From: Perilla frutescens
Taxonomy: Eukaryota > Streptophyta > Magnoliopsida > Lamiales > Lamiaceae
Reading direction: 5' to 3'
Length of the DNA: 64,000 nt
Assembly (NCBI GenBank): GCA_026008535.1
Contig: BRKX01000003.1
Location: forward strand, 67,047,001 to 67,111,000
The notes below the pieces were generated by a model. It was not told where the DNA came from and did no database searches. It worked only from the letters and a program-made list of their open reading frames with translations. Of this stretch, positions 47,719 to 58,679 are shown one piece after another; within the stretch, counting starts at the first letter, position 1; each line of letters opens with the position of its first letter. A program made the translations under genes and the position numbers.

Positions 47719-48482
47719 ACTTAAGAACTTAAGGTGAAAATCTCTTAAGTCTTAAGGACCCAAGGCGAAAATTCCACCGTGAACTGCTGCTGGAACTCCG
47801 GAACTTAAGAACTTAAGGCGAAAATCCCTTAAGTCTTAGGACTCAAGGTGAAAATCCCTTGAGCCGTGAACTACTGCTGGAACTCCGGAATTTAAGAACT
47901 TAAGGCGAAAATCCCTCAAGTCTTAGGACTCAAGGCGAAAATCCCTTGAGTCGTGAACTGCTACTGGGACTCCGGAACTTAAGAACTTAAGGCGAAAATC
48001 CCTTAAGTCTTAGGACTCAAGGCAAAAATCCCTTGAGCCGTGAACTACTGCTGGAACTCCGGAATTTAAGAACTTAAAGTGAAAATCCCTCAAGTCTTAG
48101 GACTCAAGGCGAAAATCCCTTGAGCCGTGAACTGCTGCTGGGACTCCGGAACTTAAGAACTTAAGGCGAAAATCCCTTAAGTCTTAAGGACTCAAGGCGA
48201 AAATCCCTTGAGCCGTGAACGTTGCTGCTGGAACTCTGGAACTTAAGAACTTAAGGTGAAAATCCCTTAAGTCTTAAGGACTCAAGGTGAAAATCCCTTG
48301 AGCCATGAACTGCTGCTGGAACTCCGGAATTTAAGAACTTAAGGCGAAAATCCCTTAAGTCTTAGGACTCAAGGCGAAAATCCCTTGAGCCGTGAGCTGC
48401 TACTGGAACTCCGAGACTAAGAACTTAAGGTGAAAATCCCTTAAATCTTAGGACTCAAGGTGAAAATCCCTTGAGCCGTGAG
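47719..48482. repeat. About 87-bp tandem array, nearly nine copies, in the Tat 3' region
   Basis: Each unit has two diverged halves, aacttaaggcgaaaatccct followed by taagtctta, and ggactcaaggcgaaaatccc followed by ttgag, then a spacer like gccgtgaactgctgctggaa. Both halves can form hairpins (cttaagg with cccttaag, ctcaagg with cccttgag). Copies differ by only a few bases. The array lies between the antisense gene's start and its likely promoter. Confidence 0.92.
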
Positions 48483-48999
48483 CGTCCTTGAATATCGTTG
48501 GCGCAAGTTGAAATTGAGGCACTTCAGTCAAAATAAAATTCCAAAGAATTATGCAAAAAAAAAAATTTGCATTTTTTGGAAAAAATAATAAAGCAGAATA
48601 CGACAAGGAAGCTCATGGGCTTTGATAAAGTAAAAACAAAATTCTCTTTTGGATATTTTATCAAGCACATGGCGGTGACGTACCAGGAGAATTTGAATTT
48701 CTGAAAATCTTCTACTGTGGAAAGAAGTGCGCTGATGCCTATTTCAATATGATGAGATGACGTCGTTGATCCTATGATTAAAAAGAAAATCCTTCAATTA
48801 TTTGCAAGTTGACTGTATGAAAATCTGAGAAGAACGTTGGCAGAAGAGAGAATTCATGTCTTTACCTTTTCTAAATCGGCTGCAATACTGAAGTTAGCGG
48901 AAGATTGTTAAGACTCTAGAGGCAATGCTCGAGCTGTACTCTCGGACTACCGCACTCAGTCGCGAATTTGTGTTGTGAACAAAGAACCGAAGGAATGAG

Positions 49000-49007
49000 T
49001 ATTTATA
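49000..49007 (-). promoter_or_regulatory. Putative TATA box for the antisense PMD gene
   Basis: On the minus strand, gcctataaatactc gives TATAAATA about 1.29 kb upstream of the antisense ATG at 47712. A start near 48970 would put the 87-bp array in the leader or in a 5' intron. Confidence 0.4.
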
Positions 49008-49642
49008 GGCCTTGATTAAGTGTTCTAATCAACAAAGAAGACGATATCTGAAATTATCGCATAAGATTTTGATAAGCTTGAATATCTGATGCATATTGGA
49101 ATAATGCCTGCGAAGAGGAGTTTTATGGTTTGCGGCACGGTAAAATAAATTCCATTTTGTATCAAGAGATAAATCCTAAGTCTACCAGAAGACTCACGTC
49201 GCTTATCAAGATTTTAGAAGCTTCGAATTTATATTATTTTAATGAAATTCTGTTGGCAAATTTAATTCACAATCATGATATTGGCGTCAGTTTCCTTGTA
49301 CTAAAGGAATTCACGCTGGGCCAGAGAAATGGTTGAGAAAAAAAAAATTCCTTTTGATGGGTCCTTATTACAAAACAAATTAAATAATGGGACATGGCCC
49401 ATTTGCTGCCCTCGTGAGCTTTGGGTTGATAATTGGATTAAGACAAATTTGGAAGTCCAATTTCCTTTACTCTTGATGAGAAATTAAGAAGTTATTTATT
49501 TCTCTAAACTCATGGACATGAGTATAAAATGTCTATAAATTCAGATCTCAAAATGAAGGCTCCTTGATACGAGTTAAAACTATCTAATAAATCTCAAATC
49601 TTGAGACTAATTCATTTCCAAGGCAAATTGTCTATGAACAAG

Positions 49643-49657
49643 TCTCAAGGGGGCATT
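49643..49657 (+). other. Polypurine tract of the Tat element
   Basis: caagggggcatt directly precedes the 3' LTR start tgtagacgg at 49658, in the position expected for plus-strand priming. Confidence 0.65.
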
Positions 49658-50513
49658 TGTAGACGGATAAATTTTAATGGCTAAATTAAATTATGCCATG
49701 CAAATAATTAAATATCAAATTATATTATTTATTTATATTTTAGGAATTTAATTAAATTAATTCCTGAATTAAATAAAAAGATATTGATATTTAATATTTG
49801 GAGATAAAGATTTAAATATCAAAATATATCATTTATTTATATTTTAGGGATTTACATGAATTAATTCCTAAATTAAATAAATAAATGTTGATATTTAAAT
49901 ATGTGGATAATCTCGGCCAATCAGGAGTCGACACGTGTCAAATCTGTGCAGAAATCAAGGATTTGATAAAGATAAGTCCCAAATATTGAGGAGCCAATCA
50001 AATCGCGCCACCTCAGCCCTAATTCTCTGAATTTCTCTCTCTTTACACCTATAAATAGAGGTCATATGGAGAATGAAAATCAGACCAGAAGTCATTTGAA
50101 GAGTTCAAGAATTTGAGAACTTCCATAAGTGAAATTCTCAAAAATATTCAAGGCGTTTTTAAGATATTCAAAGGCGTTATTCACCAAATTCATCCCGAAG
50201 ACGGCGTTTGATCCACAAGCAAGGCAGTCAAAAGCGTTCTTCGTCAAGTTCAACCCAAAATCAACGTTTGATCCGGAAACAAGGCGTTGGCCCTCCAAAT
50301 CAACGTTTTCAAAGACCAAAGACCAAATCAAAGAAGATCGAGGATACAAATCTTCCCCGAAAACTTCGAAGACCATTTAAAGCTCGTTCTTAGAGTGATT
50401 AATCAGAGGAGAAATAGAGATTGGATCTAAAAATATATAAATTTGATCCGAAATCAAATTATTTGTACACTGTTTTGTGTTTTATTAAATTAAATACAAA
50501 AATTTGTGTTACA
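49658..50513 (+). repeat. 3' LTR of the Tat element
   Basis: 856 bp, nearly identical to the 5' LTR. Most of the differences I counted are C/T or G/A changes. It is followed by the ACAAT target duplication. Confidence 0.93.
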
Positions 50514-50862
50514 ACAATATTTTAGAGATGATAAATGTTGTTATTTATAATAGATTTAAAGTAATGACATGTCGTCTCGATTTAATTACCATATATCGTC
50601 TCTAATGACATTTTTGTAACAACATTATGGTCATTTAAAAATATTTTTTGAGACAACATCATGTCATCTCAAATATAGTGTTCCTAAAAGTATCGTCCCA
50701 AATAAATTAAGCATCATTTTAAGAGGCAACGATGTCGTCACAAAAATGTCATTAGAGATGACATGTGGTAATTAGAGACATATTGTTACTTAAGTATATT
50801 ATAAGTGATGACATTTATAGTCTATAATAATATTGTCTTTAAAGATCATTTTTGTTGTAGTG

Positions 50863-51089
50863 TTATAGTATAGTAATAGTGTATATGGTACGAAAATAAT
50901 TTTCTAGTATCTAAATACTCACTCAGCTCTACAAATGTAGTTTCAATTTCTCTTTTCATACATATTAAAAATATATATTTAATGTTATTGAAAAATAAAA
51001 TATAATGACATGAAAATTTACTAGTTATACCATTATTTATTAATCATTTAATAGAAAAAAGTTTATTAATTTAAAAAAACATTAAATAG
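50863..51089. other. AT-rich spacer
   Basis: Short stretch between the CACTA MITE and the solo LTR. No feature is seen. Confidence 0.4.
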
Positions 51090-51094
51090 GGCCG

Positions 51095-51700
51095 TGTAAT
51101 GGCCATTTTTCGTCAGTCCACTACGCTGGTCCATGAAGGTTAAACGTTGTCGTTTAGCCGAGCAACTTCATAAATATCGGGTAATTTGAATTATTTTGAA
51201 TGAGACATCCGCATTACCTGGAAGGGTTGACGTGATCAAACGAATGAGATCATTCCTCAACCGCTACCGCAATTTGCGTGAACCCTAGCCGCTGCCTCTG
51301 TCTACAAAAGGAGACCCCCCTCTTCATTTGACGACTACGCTGAAATACCGACAAGCTTCACATAATACCCTAAGAGCACTGAGTTCACGATTTTCTGAAT
51401 TAATTCCACTCAGGCAATTTAATATTCGGGCTTCTTCCCTACGTTTTTTCCAGGATTGAATAATGTTCCCTTGATTTCTAGCCACATACTGGTTAGAGAT
51501 TACGTTATTCGTCTTTTAATTATTCAATTATTTCATATCTTATCGCTTTCTACTCCTTTTCTTTTCCTAACTTGAGCGTCGGAGGCTCAACGATCGTCAC
51601 CCTCCGACGGTCTTTGGCTCTTACGTTTTTTCTGATTTTGTTTCACAGATTGACCGTTGCTCTGGACTAATACGATTAATTGTAGGTTTCCGGATCTACA
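51095..51700. repeat. Solo LTR, 606 bp, TSD GGCCG
   Basis: It begins tgtaatggcc and ends gatctaca, with GGCCG immediately on both sides (51090-51094 and 51701-51705). Inside, the phrases cttgagcgtcggaggctc and ccctccgacggtctttggct are typical of the downstream part of plant Ty3/gypsy LTRs. No internal domain or second LTR is present. A solo LTR with its duplication is the product of LTR-LTR recombination. Confidence 0.85.
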
Positions 51701-51789
51701 GGCCGGGGGTATATTAAGAAAATAAAAATTTACTACACTTTTAATAATTAAGTGAAATGGATTATAATTTTTGGATGGACAAAAAAAAC

Positions 51790-52418
51790 TGTTGAAACCG
51801 TATGGTTTATTATTTTGGATATAGTTTTTTTTTGTTTTGTTTTTGTCTTTCTTTTAATTATTTTTGCAGGTAGAATTAATATATGGATGGACATGTGATT
51901 TGACCAAGTCTTAGAGATAAAGTCCAAGATATGTTTGTTCCTATATCTATGGAAAAGTTGTTTGCTTGTGGCTAAAGTCAAGGAAAGTTGTTAGGAGTAC
52001 GGTTTGTGCAAGTTATATGAGTAAATGGTATATTGTTTTGTATAAATATAGGATCCAGATGTATAGTTTTTACGGAGTCTTAGAGATATACATTCAGATT
52101 AGAGATCAAGTTTTTATATTCTGCAGATTTTCTACTAGATTTGGTTAAGACAACTTTAGTCTCAACTTTCTGTGAAGGAAGAGATAAAGTGTCTTAATAT
52201 TTTAGTTAGTATTTTTCTAGTAGTGTTTTTGTAATTCACATATTCTATATAGTGAAGATTTCACCCTGAGGCATTTCATGAGATTATAGAAATATAATCT
52301 CGTGAAAATTTCAATCCGTTGTTCTATTTCTAAATTTCCGCTGCGTATGCAAAGTTGTCTCAACTTTGGAGCCAACTTTGATCACAACTCTGTTAAAACC
52401 GAGAGTTCAGTTTTTTCA
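51790..52418 (+). repeat. 5' LTR of the SIRE-like copia element
   Basis: 629 bp, TG...CA. A TATA-like tataaatata word is near 52040. The PBS follows at 52420. Confidence 0.9.
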
Positions 52419-52419
52419 A

Positions 52420-52432
52420 TTGGTATCAGAGC
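52420..52432 (+). other. Initiator-Met tRNA primer binding site
   Basis: ttggtatcagagc lies 1 bp after the 5' LTR, the standard site for copia elements. Confidence 0.88.
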
Positions 52433-52476
52433 AGACACTTGATACACTAAGTGGTGATCCTATTTTCGTAAGCACA

Positions 52477-53091
52477 ATGGATTGCACGAACCTGTTGTTC
52501 AACAAACCTCCAGTGTTAGATGGCATGAACTATTCCTTTTGGATGCTGAAGGTGATGTATGTCGCACTCCTCAATCTGAATGTACCAGAGAACAAAATGA
52601 AGAAGCCACGTTCAACGACAAAGCGCTTAATGCGATTCAATCCTCCTTGGATGTTCAAATGTTCAAACTCATAAGGAATTGTGAGACGGCCAAGGAAGCA
52701 TGGGATATACTCCAGCAGCATTGCGAAGGTGATATTGGAATTAAAGAATCAAGGCATCGGATTCTCACCACGAAGTTTGAAAACCTGAAGATGGAGGAGG
52801 ATGAAACCGTTGGAGAGTACCGCAATAAGCTACTTGAGATTGCTAATGAGTGTAATGACTTGGGTGATCCAATCACTAATAAAAGGTTAGTCTCAAAAGC
52901 TTTAAGGACTCTAACATCTCGCTTTGACATGAAAGTAGTTGCAATTGATACGGCTTCAAATACTGGATGCCTGGACTTTACTAAACTGATGAATGACTTG
53001 AACACCTTCGAGATGGAATTGAATGAAAAAGGTGGACATAAGAAGAAGAGAATTGCCTTGACTGTCGGGACAACTTCAAAGTCCACTTCAG
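52477..53091 (+). pseudogene. gag: Copia gag N-terminal part, frameshifted
   Basis: ATG 52477 opens MDCTNLLFNKPPVLDGMNYS and a SFWMLKV motif, the usual start of copia gag. Near 52595 the frame shifts to the one that reads NDKALNAIQSSLDVQMFKLI, NCETAKEAWDILQQHCEGD and VGEYRNKLLEIANECNDLGD, the UBN2-type gag domain. Compared with typical SIRE gag a stretch between these parts seems missing. The frame continues to 53091, where the chromovirus LTR begins, and resumes at 58680 in the same phase. Confidence 0.85.
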
Positions 53092-53595
53092 TGTTATGGA
53101 CTCAATCGGATTCGGAGAAATGGTGGCTAGGGTTCGTGAAGGGGATGAAAGGTTGAATCTTGAATTGGGTAATCTGGGGAATGCTAAGGTTGAATCCGTG
53201 AGTAAAGAGGCGTCCGGGTCGGGGCAAGCAGCGGATCATGAGTGATGGGCCGTAGGCAGAAATTGAAGGCTTGGCTTTGTTATTTTAATTAAAAGGCCCA
53301 AGTACAGGCCCAGTTATTTTATTTCATATTTCAGTTTAGCCATATGCTTTAGGGTTTCAACTTCTACTTTATGTGGTACTATAAATTCCCATTTCTTGGT
53401 TGTAATCAGCAAGTAATGAAAGTATCTTTTTCTCCCTCAAAACTTCTCTAATTCCCCCCACCTTTCTCTAACAATTTCCCCCATTTCTGTTCATCTTAGC
53501 GGCACAGTTGTTAGTATATACAAATACAATCTGAATAACCCCAGCTTATTACAACCCAGATAATTTACAAAATCAAAATACATCAGTTTGTTACA
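53092..53595 (+). repeat. 5' LTR of the chromovirus
   Basis: 504 bp. A PBS variant ttggtatctcagagcc follows at about 53597, like the initiator-Met site but with one additional base. Confidence 0.9.
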
Positions 53596-53623
53596 TTTGG
53601 TATCTCAGAGCCACGATCTTGTC

Positions 53624-56600
53624 ATGGCCGATGGAACTAGATTACGTGAGCTGCAAGAACACCAAAAGGAGTTAGATCGAGTATTAAAGGCTGAAGCATT
53701 AAAGAGGGAGTCTGCAGAGTTAAAAATGCAGGAACAAATCTCCAAGTCTAATGAAGAGCTGAAAGGGTTTGTGCAAGGGGTTAACAGCAAATTTGACAAT
53801 TTGGCTAATACCCTGGGGTCTATTCAGCTACAGCTATCAAACTTGGACAAAGGTAAAAGCACAGCTACTGGAAATTCCATCCTTGGCAGCCCCTATTCAA
53901 GTATCCAAAGTGACACTGGGCAGCCTAAACCTCAACAGGTCGTTGCTAATAGGGAATGGGCTGATTCAGGTAAACACTCCTCCTCCCACTTCCCAAAACT
54001 AGATTTTCCCAGATTTGATGGGGATCAACCTAGGGCTTGGATTTTAAAGTGTCAAAGTTATTTTAGGATGATCCCTAATGTGCCTGATGACCAAAAAGTG
54101 ACTCTTGCCACTATGCATTTTGATGGAAGGGCTTCCCAATGGTTTCAGAACCTAACTTTCACTGACACTGATATATCATGGGAACAGTTTTTAGATGTGG
54201 TTTCAGCCAGATTTGAGGAGATAAGTGATGTTAAAATCATTGCTGAATTCAACAAACTTAAGCATGTGGGTTCCTACACTGAATATGTGGATAAGTTTGA
54301 AGAGCTTAGGGCTTGTATGTTAATGCTAAACAAGGGTCAATTTTCTGAGGAATATTTTATAGCAAGCTTCATCAGTGGGTTGGGTGAAGAAATTCAGCCA
54401 CTGATCCATATGTTTAAACCTACAACACTTAAACATCCTATTGAGTTGGGGCAGCAACAGATATTAAATTTGGAGGCTATGGCAAAGAAGTTTAAGAGCA
54501 GTATTAAGCCCAATTCCATTGGAGCAAGGAGGGAAATGCCCACCAATTCCTACAGCCAAAAGACCCCCACTGTTTCAGCTAAGCCCCCCTTCAAACTACT
54601 CACTGCAGCTGAGATGGCTGCTAGGAGGGAGAAAGGACTGTGTTATAATTGTGATGAAACATTCTCAGCAGGACACAGATGTAAGGCTAGAATTTCTTAT
54701 ATGATAATGAGTGAAGAAGAGGAGATGAATTATTTGCAGTCTATATCCATCAGTGAAGAGGCTCCAATCAACACTAGTCCTGAAGCAGACATGGAAGAAG
54801 TACAAATGGCCTTAAATATTATATCTGGTGAAGGTGGATTTACTACCATGAGGGTGTATGGTTAGGTTGGCAATCACAAGCTACACATATTAATAGACTC
54901 TGGTAGTACCCTTAGCTTCATCAGAGAAGCTACTGCTAAGGAGTTGGGATGTCAGTTGGAACCTACAAGACCTCTGTTGGTCAAGGTTGTTAATGGTAAT
55001 AGGATGGTCAGCTCCACAAGGGTTAATGGGTTCCAGTGGAATATGCAAGGTCACCACTTCACCTATTCACCCAGAACTTTGGCAGCAGAAGGTTGTGATT
55101 TAATTCTAGGTGGTAATTGGCTTAAAGCCTGTACACCAATAGAATTAGATTATGACAAGATGATATTCACAGTGAGTTGGCTAGGAAAGAGGATCAGGAT
55201 ACAAGCTATAACACAAATTGGGGAGTGTCACCTGATCTCGGGCCACACCTTATACAAGTTGTGCCACCAGCCTGAGCAGATTGGAGAGGTATATATGATT
55301 AAGGTTAAAGAAGACCATCATGAACAACACACATAACTAAAAGGTCTACTGGAGGGTTACAAGGATGTCTTTGAAGAGCCCAGGGACCTGCCACCTGGCA
55401 GAGGGGTGGAGCACCAAATATTACTCAAGCCTGGGAGCATACCCAAGCACAGATACCCCTACAGGGTGTCACATGACCAGAAGGCTGAGATTGAAAGGAT
55501 TGTAGGGGAATTATTGGGGAGTGGCCTCATTCAAGATAGTAGAAATCCATTTGCCTCACCTGTGCTGTTGGTAAGGAAAAAGGATGGGACATGGAGGATG
55601 TGTGTGGATTATAGGTATCTTAACAGTTTAACTGTTAAGCATGACTATCCTATACCCATCATTGATGAACTCTTAGATGAGCTACATGGGGCTAGATTTT
55701 TCTCAAAAATTGATTTAAGGTCTGGATACTTCCAGATCTTAATGAAGCCTGAGCACAGGTATCTCACTGCGTTCAGCACCTACAATGGCCACTATGAATT
55801 CTTAGTTATGCCATTTGGACTCAGTAATGCTCCAGCAACCTTCCAGTCACTGATGAATAAAGTTTTCAGACAACAACTCAGAAAGACAGTACTTGTGTTC
55901 TTTGATGACATACTGGTGTATAGCCCTACATGGGAGAAACACATGGATCATTTGAAGGAGGTCCTATCTATACTGAGGCAACACCAACTCTATGCAAAGG
56001 AAAGTAAGTGCCACTTTGGGCAGGAAAGGATTGAGTATCTGGGACACATCATCTCTGCTGAAGGAGTTACTACAGATCCTACAAAGATAGAGGGCATGCT
56101 AAGCTGGCCAGTGCCTACCACCCTTAAGCAACTCAGGGGATTTCTTGGGCTTACTGGGTATTATCGAAAATTTGTCAAGGATTATGGGGTCCTGAGTAGG
56201 CCTCTGACTACACTGTTGAAGAAAGGGGCTTTCAAATGGACTGAGGAGGCTACCATAGCTTTTGAAGCTCTCAAGTCAGCCATGGTATCCACTCCTGTTC
56301 TAGCTTTGCCAGACTTTACACTGCTCTTCATTATAGAGGCAGATGCAAGTGGCAGAGGTCTGGGAGCTGTGTTAATGCAGAAAGGGAGGCCTCTATCTTA
56401 CATGAGCAGGGCCTTAAACTCCAAGAATCAATCCCTCTCCATCTATGAGAAGGAGTTCCTGGCAGTCCTAATGGCCATTCAGAAATGGAGGCACTATCTA
56501 CAAGGGCATAAATTTATTATTAAGACTGATCAGCAAGCCCTCAAACACCTCCTAGATCAGAAGATAATGACTCCAATACAGCAAAAATGGATACCAAAAC

Positions 56601-58330
56601 TTCTGGGACTAAACTATGAAATTCAGTACAAAAAGGGCACTGAGAATAAGACTGCAGATGCCCTTTCCAGAAGACCACACACTGCAGAAGAGTGCAGTTC
56701 TATCTCCACTGCAGTTCCCACCTGGATGCAGCAGATCATAGATAGCTACAAGGAGGATTCACTATATTCCCAGGTGATACAATCAAAGGTGCAGGACAAC
56801 ACTACCTACCCAGACTATGAACTCCTAGGAAGGTTACTAAAGTACAAGGGTAGAATTGTAGTTGGCAATGGTACTGACATCAGGATGCAGCTCCTACAAG
56901 AGATGCATAACTCACCGTATGGGGGCCACTCTAGTATTTATGGGACCTATGTGAGGTTGAAAAGACTCTTCTACTGGCCACACTTAAAGAGAGATGTAAC
57001 TCAGTGGGTGAACAAATGTCCCACCTGTGCTATCAGCAAACCTACAGCAGGTCTCTACCCTGGATTACTACAGCCCTTACAGATTCCTAGTCAGGCATGG
57101 ACCCATATCTCTATGGATTTCATTGAAGGATTGCCTATGTCTTATAAGAAAGATGTGATTTTGGTGGTGGTTGATCAGCTCACCAAATATGGGCACTTTA
57201 TTCCCATCTCACATCCATACACTGCCCAGACAGTTGCTAAAGTCTACCTAGACACAGTTTACAGGTTACATGGGCAGCCAATCAGTATAGTGACAGACAG
57301 AGACAAGGTTTTCACAAGTTCTTTTTGGAAGGAGTTATTCAAACTCATGGGCACCAGTTTGGATATGACATCTTCCTACCACCCACAGTCTGATGGACAA
57401 ACTGAGCAGGTTAACCAATGCCTTGAGACCTACCTAAGGTGTATGGTTCATCTACACCCTAAACAATGGTCAAGGTGGCTGTCTCTAGCTGGATTTTGGT
57501 ATAACACTAATTATCATACCAGCTTAAAGTCTACCCCTTTTGAAGCACTCTATAGCTATCCTCCTCCCCAGCACTCCCTACAGGCATACTTTACAACACC
57601 CAACACAGAGGTCAAAGAGGTTCTGGTGGAAAGGCAAAAATTCCTATCTGAGTTGAAGGCTAACCTACAGGCTGCCCAAAACAGAATGAAGGTCTATGCA
57701 GACCAGAAGCGTACTGAAAGGGAATTCGAAGTGGATGACTATGTCTTCCTCAAGCTACAACCCTATAAGCAAAGTTCTGTAGCTCTTCGAAAAAACCTTA
57801 AATTATCAGCCAAGTACTACGGCCCCTATCGCATAACAGAAAGGGTCGGAAAGGTGGCTTACCGCCTGGAACTACCTGAAGGGGTGAAGATCCACCCGGT
57901 TTTCCATGTATCGCTGCTTAAGAAGGTGCTGGGACAGACCATCCAACCCATTAAAACTCTTCCTGCACACAACGACGAAGGAACCTTTCTCATCCAGCCG
58001 GTAGCCATCCTCGCAGAAAGAACCATACAGAGGGGATCAGCAAAAATCAAGCAAAAATCGATTCTTTGGGACGATTCAGAAGCGGGCGCGATTACCTAGG
58101 AGGATTCCACATTCATGGCCCAGTTCTATGGAAAGACTGATCCTTGCGGACAAGGATCCTTGAATGGAGGGGGAAATGTCATGGACTCAATCGGATTCGG
58201 AGAAATGGTGGCTAGGGTTCGTGAAGGGGATGAAAGGTTGAATCTTGAATTGGGTAATCTGGGGAATGCTAAGGTTGAATTCGTGAGTAAAGAGGCGTCC
58301 GGGTCGGGGCAAGCAGCGGATCAGGAGTGA
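53624..58330 (+). pseudogene. gag-pol: Chromovirus gag-pol polyprotein with three in-frame stops
   Basis: From ATG 53624 one frame encodes: coiled-coil gag with FPRFDGDQPRAWILKCQSYF-like content; zinc knuckle CYNCDETFSAGHRC; protease LIDSGSTLSFI; reverse transcriptase with VCVDYRYLN, MPFGLSNAPATFQSLMNKVF and catalytic FFDD (55898-55909); RNase H (EADASGRGLGAVL, YEKEFLAVL, TDQQALKHLL, NKTADALSRR); integrase with HHCC and the SMDFIEGLP, TDRDKVFTS and HPQSDGQTEQVN motifs; then KIHPVFHVSLLK and a chromodomain. Stops: TAG 54863-54865, TAA 55334-55336 and TAG 58097-58099, the last replacing the conserved chromodomain Trp. The frame then reads into the 3' LTR to TGA 58328-58330. Chromodomains guide integration to marked chromatin. 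This copy cannot make the full polyprotein. Confidence 0.94.
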
Positions 58331-58679
58331 TGGGCCGTAGGCAGAAATTGAAGGCTTGGCTTTGTTATTTTAATTAAAAGGCCCAAGTACAGGCCCAGTT
58401 ATTTTATTTCATATTTCAGTTTAGCATATGCTTTAGGGTTTCAACTTCTACTTTATGCGGTACTATAAATTCCCATTTCTTGGTTGTAATCAGCAAGTAA
58501 TGAAAGTATCTTTTTCTTCCTCAAAACTTCTCTAATTCCCCCCACCTTTCTCTAACAATTTCCCCCATTTCTGTTCATCTTAGCGACACAGTTGTTAGTA
58601 TATACAAATACAATCTGAATAACCCCAGCTTATTACAACCCAGATAATTTACAAAATCAAAATACATCAGTTTGTTACA
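58177..58679 (+). repeat. 3' LTR of the chromovirus
   Basis: 503 bp. It is preceded by the purine tract tggagggggaaa. The polyprotein frame reads into it for about 50 codons. Confidence 0.9.

Larger units (their letters stand above)
48483..49657. other. Tat 3' untranslated region, likely antisense promoter region
   Basis: No sense ORF with family features; the frame at 49130-49336 is AT-driven. The sequence probably includes the promoter and leader of the antisense gene. The polypurine tract ends it. Confidence 0.5.
36929..50513 (+). mobile_element. Ty3/gypsy Tat-lineage LTR retrotransposon, 13.6 kb, TSD ACAAT
   Basis: It has two LTRs of 834 and 856 bp starting tgtagacgg and ending gttaca, flanked by ACAAT at 36924-36928 and 50514-50518. 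The order is LTR, PBS, gag, protease-RT-RNaseH-archaeal-type RNaseH-integrase, a long 3' region with an antisense gene and a tandem array, polypurine tract, LTR. The second RNase H, the lack of a chromodomain and the antisense gene identify the Tat lineage (Retand/Ogre/Grande-like). By eye the LTRs differ by about 8 substitutions plus one 22-bp indel, so it inserted recently. Pol is broken. Confidence 0.95.
36898..50862. mobile_element. Small CACTA-type MITE split by the Tat retrotransposon
   Basis: The left end CACTACTACAAAAATGACTT (36898 onward) and right end TTTTTGTTGTAGTG (ending 50862) are inverted. Pairing extends past the retroelement insertion site: gacaatatt-type words occur in both arms. 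Without the insertion the MITE is about 375 bp, with inner inverted words such as gatgacatgt. The flanking trinucleotides are ttg and tta, so the 3-bp duplication is imperfect. Confidence 0.6.
53092..58679 (+). mobile_element. Ty3/gypsy chromovirus (Reina-like), 5.6 kb, nested in copia gag
   Basis: LTRs of 504 and 503 bp start tgt(t/c)atggactcaat and end cagtttgttaca. By eye they differ at about six bases plus one indel, so insertion is recent. One polyprotein frame spans gag to chromodomain. Small size, short LTRs and C-terminal chromodomain suggest the Reina clade. The expected 5-bp target duplication is absent: only one G (53091 and 58680) could be duplicated, and removing 53092-58680 restores the copia frame exactly. 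Confidence 0.92.

Noticed and set aside
47719..48482. 87-bp tandem array as a CRISPR or coding repeat
   Set aside because: No conserved frame and no unique spacers; it is a tandem array in a retroelement 3' region.
53624..58330. Endogenous pararetrovirus as the source of the RT-containing polyprotein
   Set aside because: The frame includes an integrase and a chromodomain and is flanked by LTRs, which identifies a Ty3/gypsy retrotransposon.
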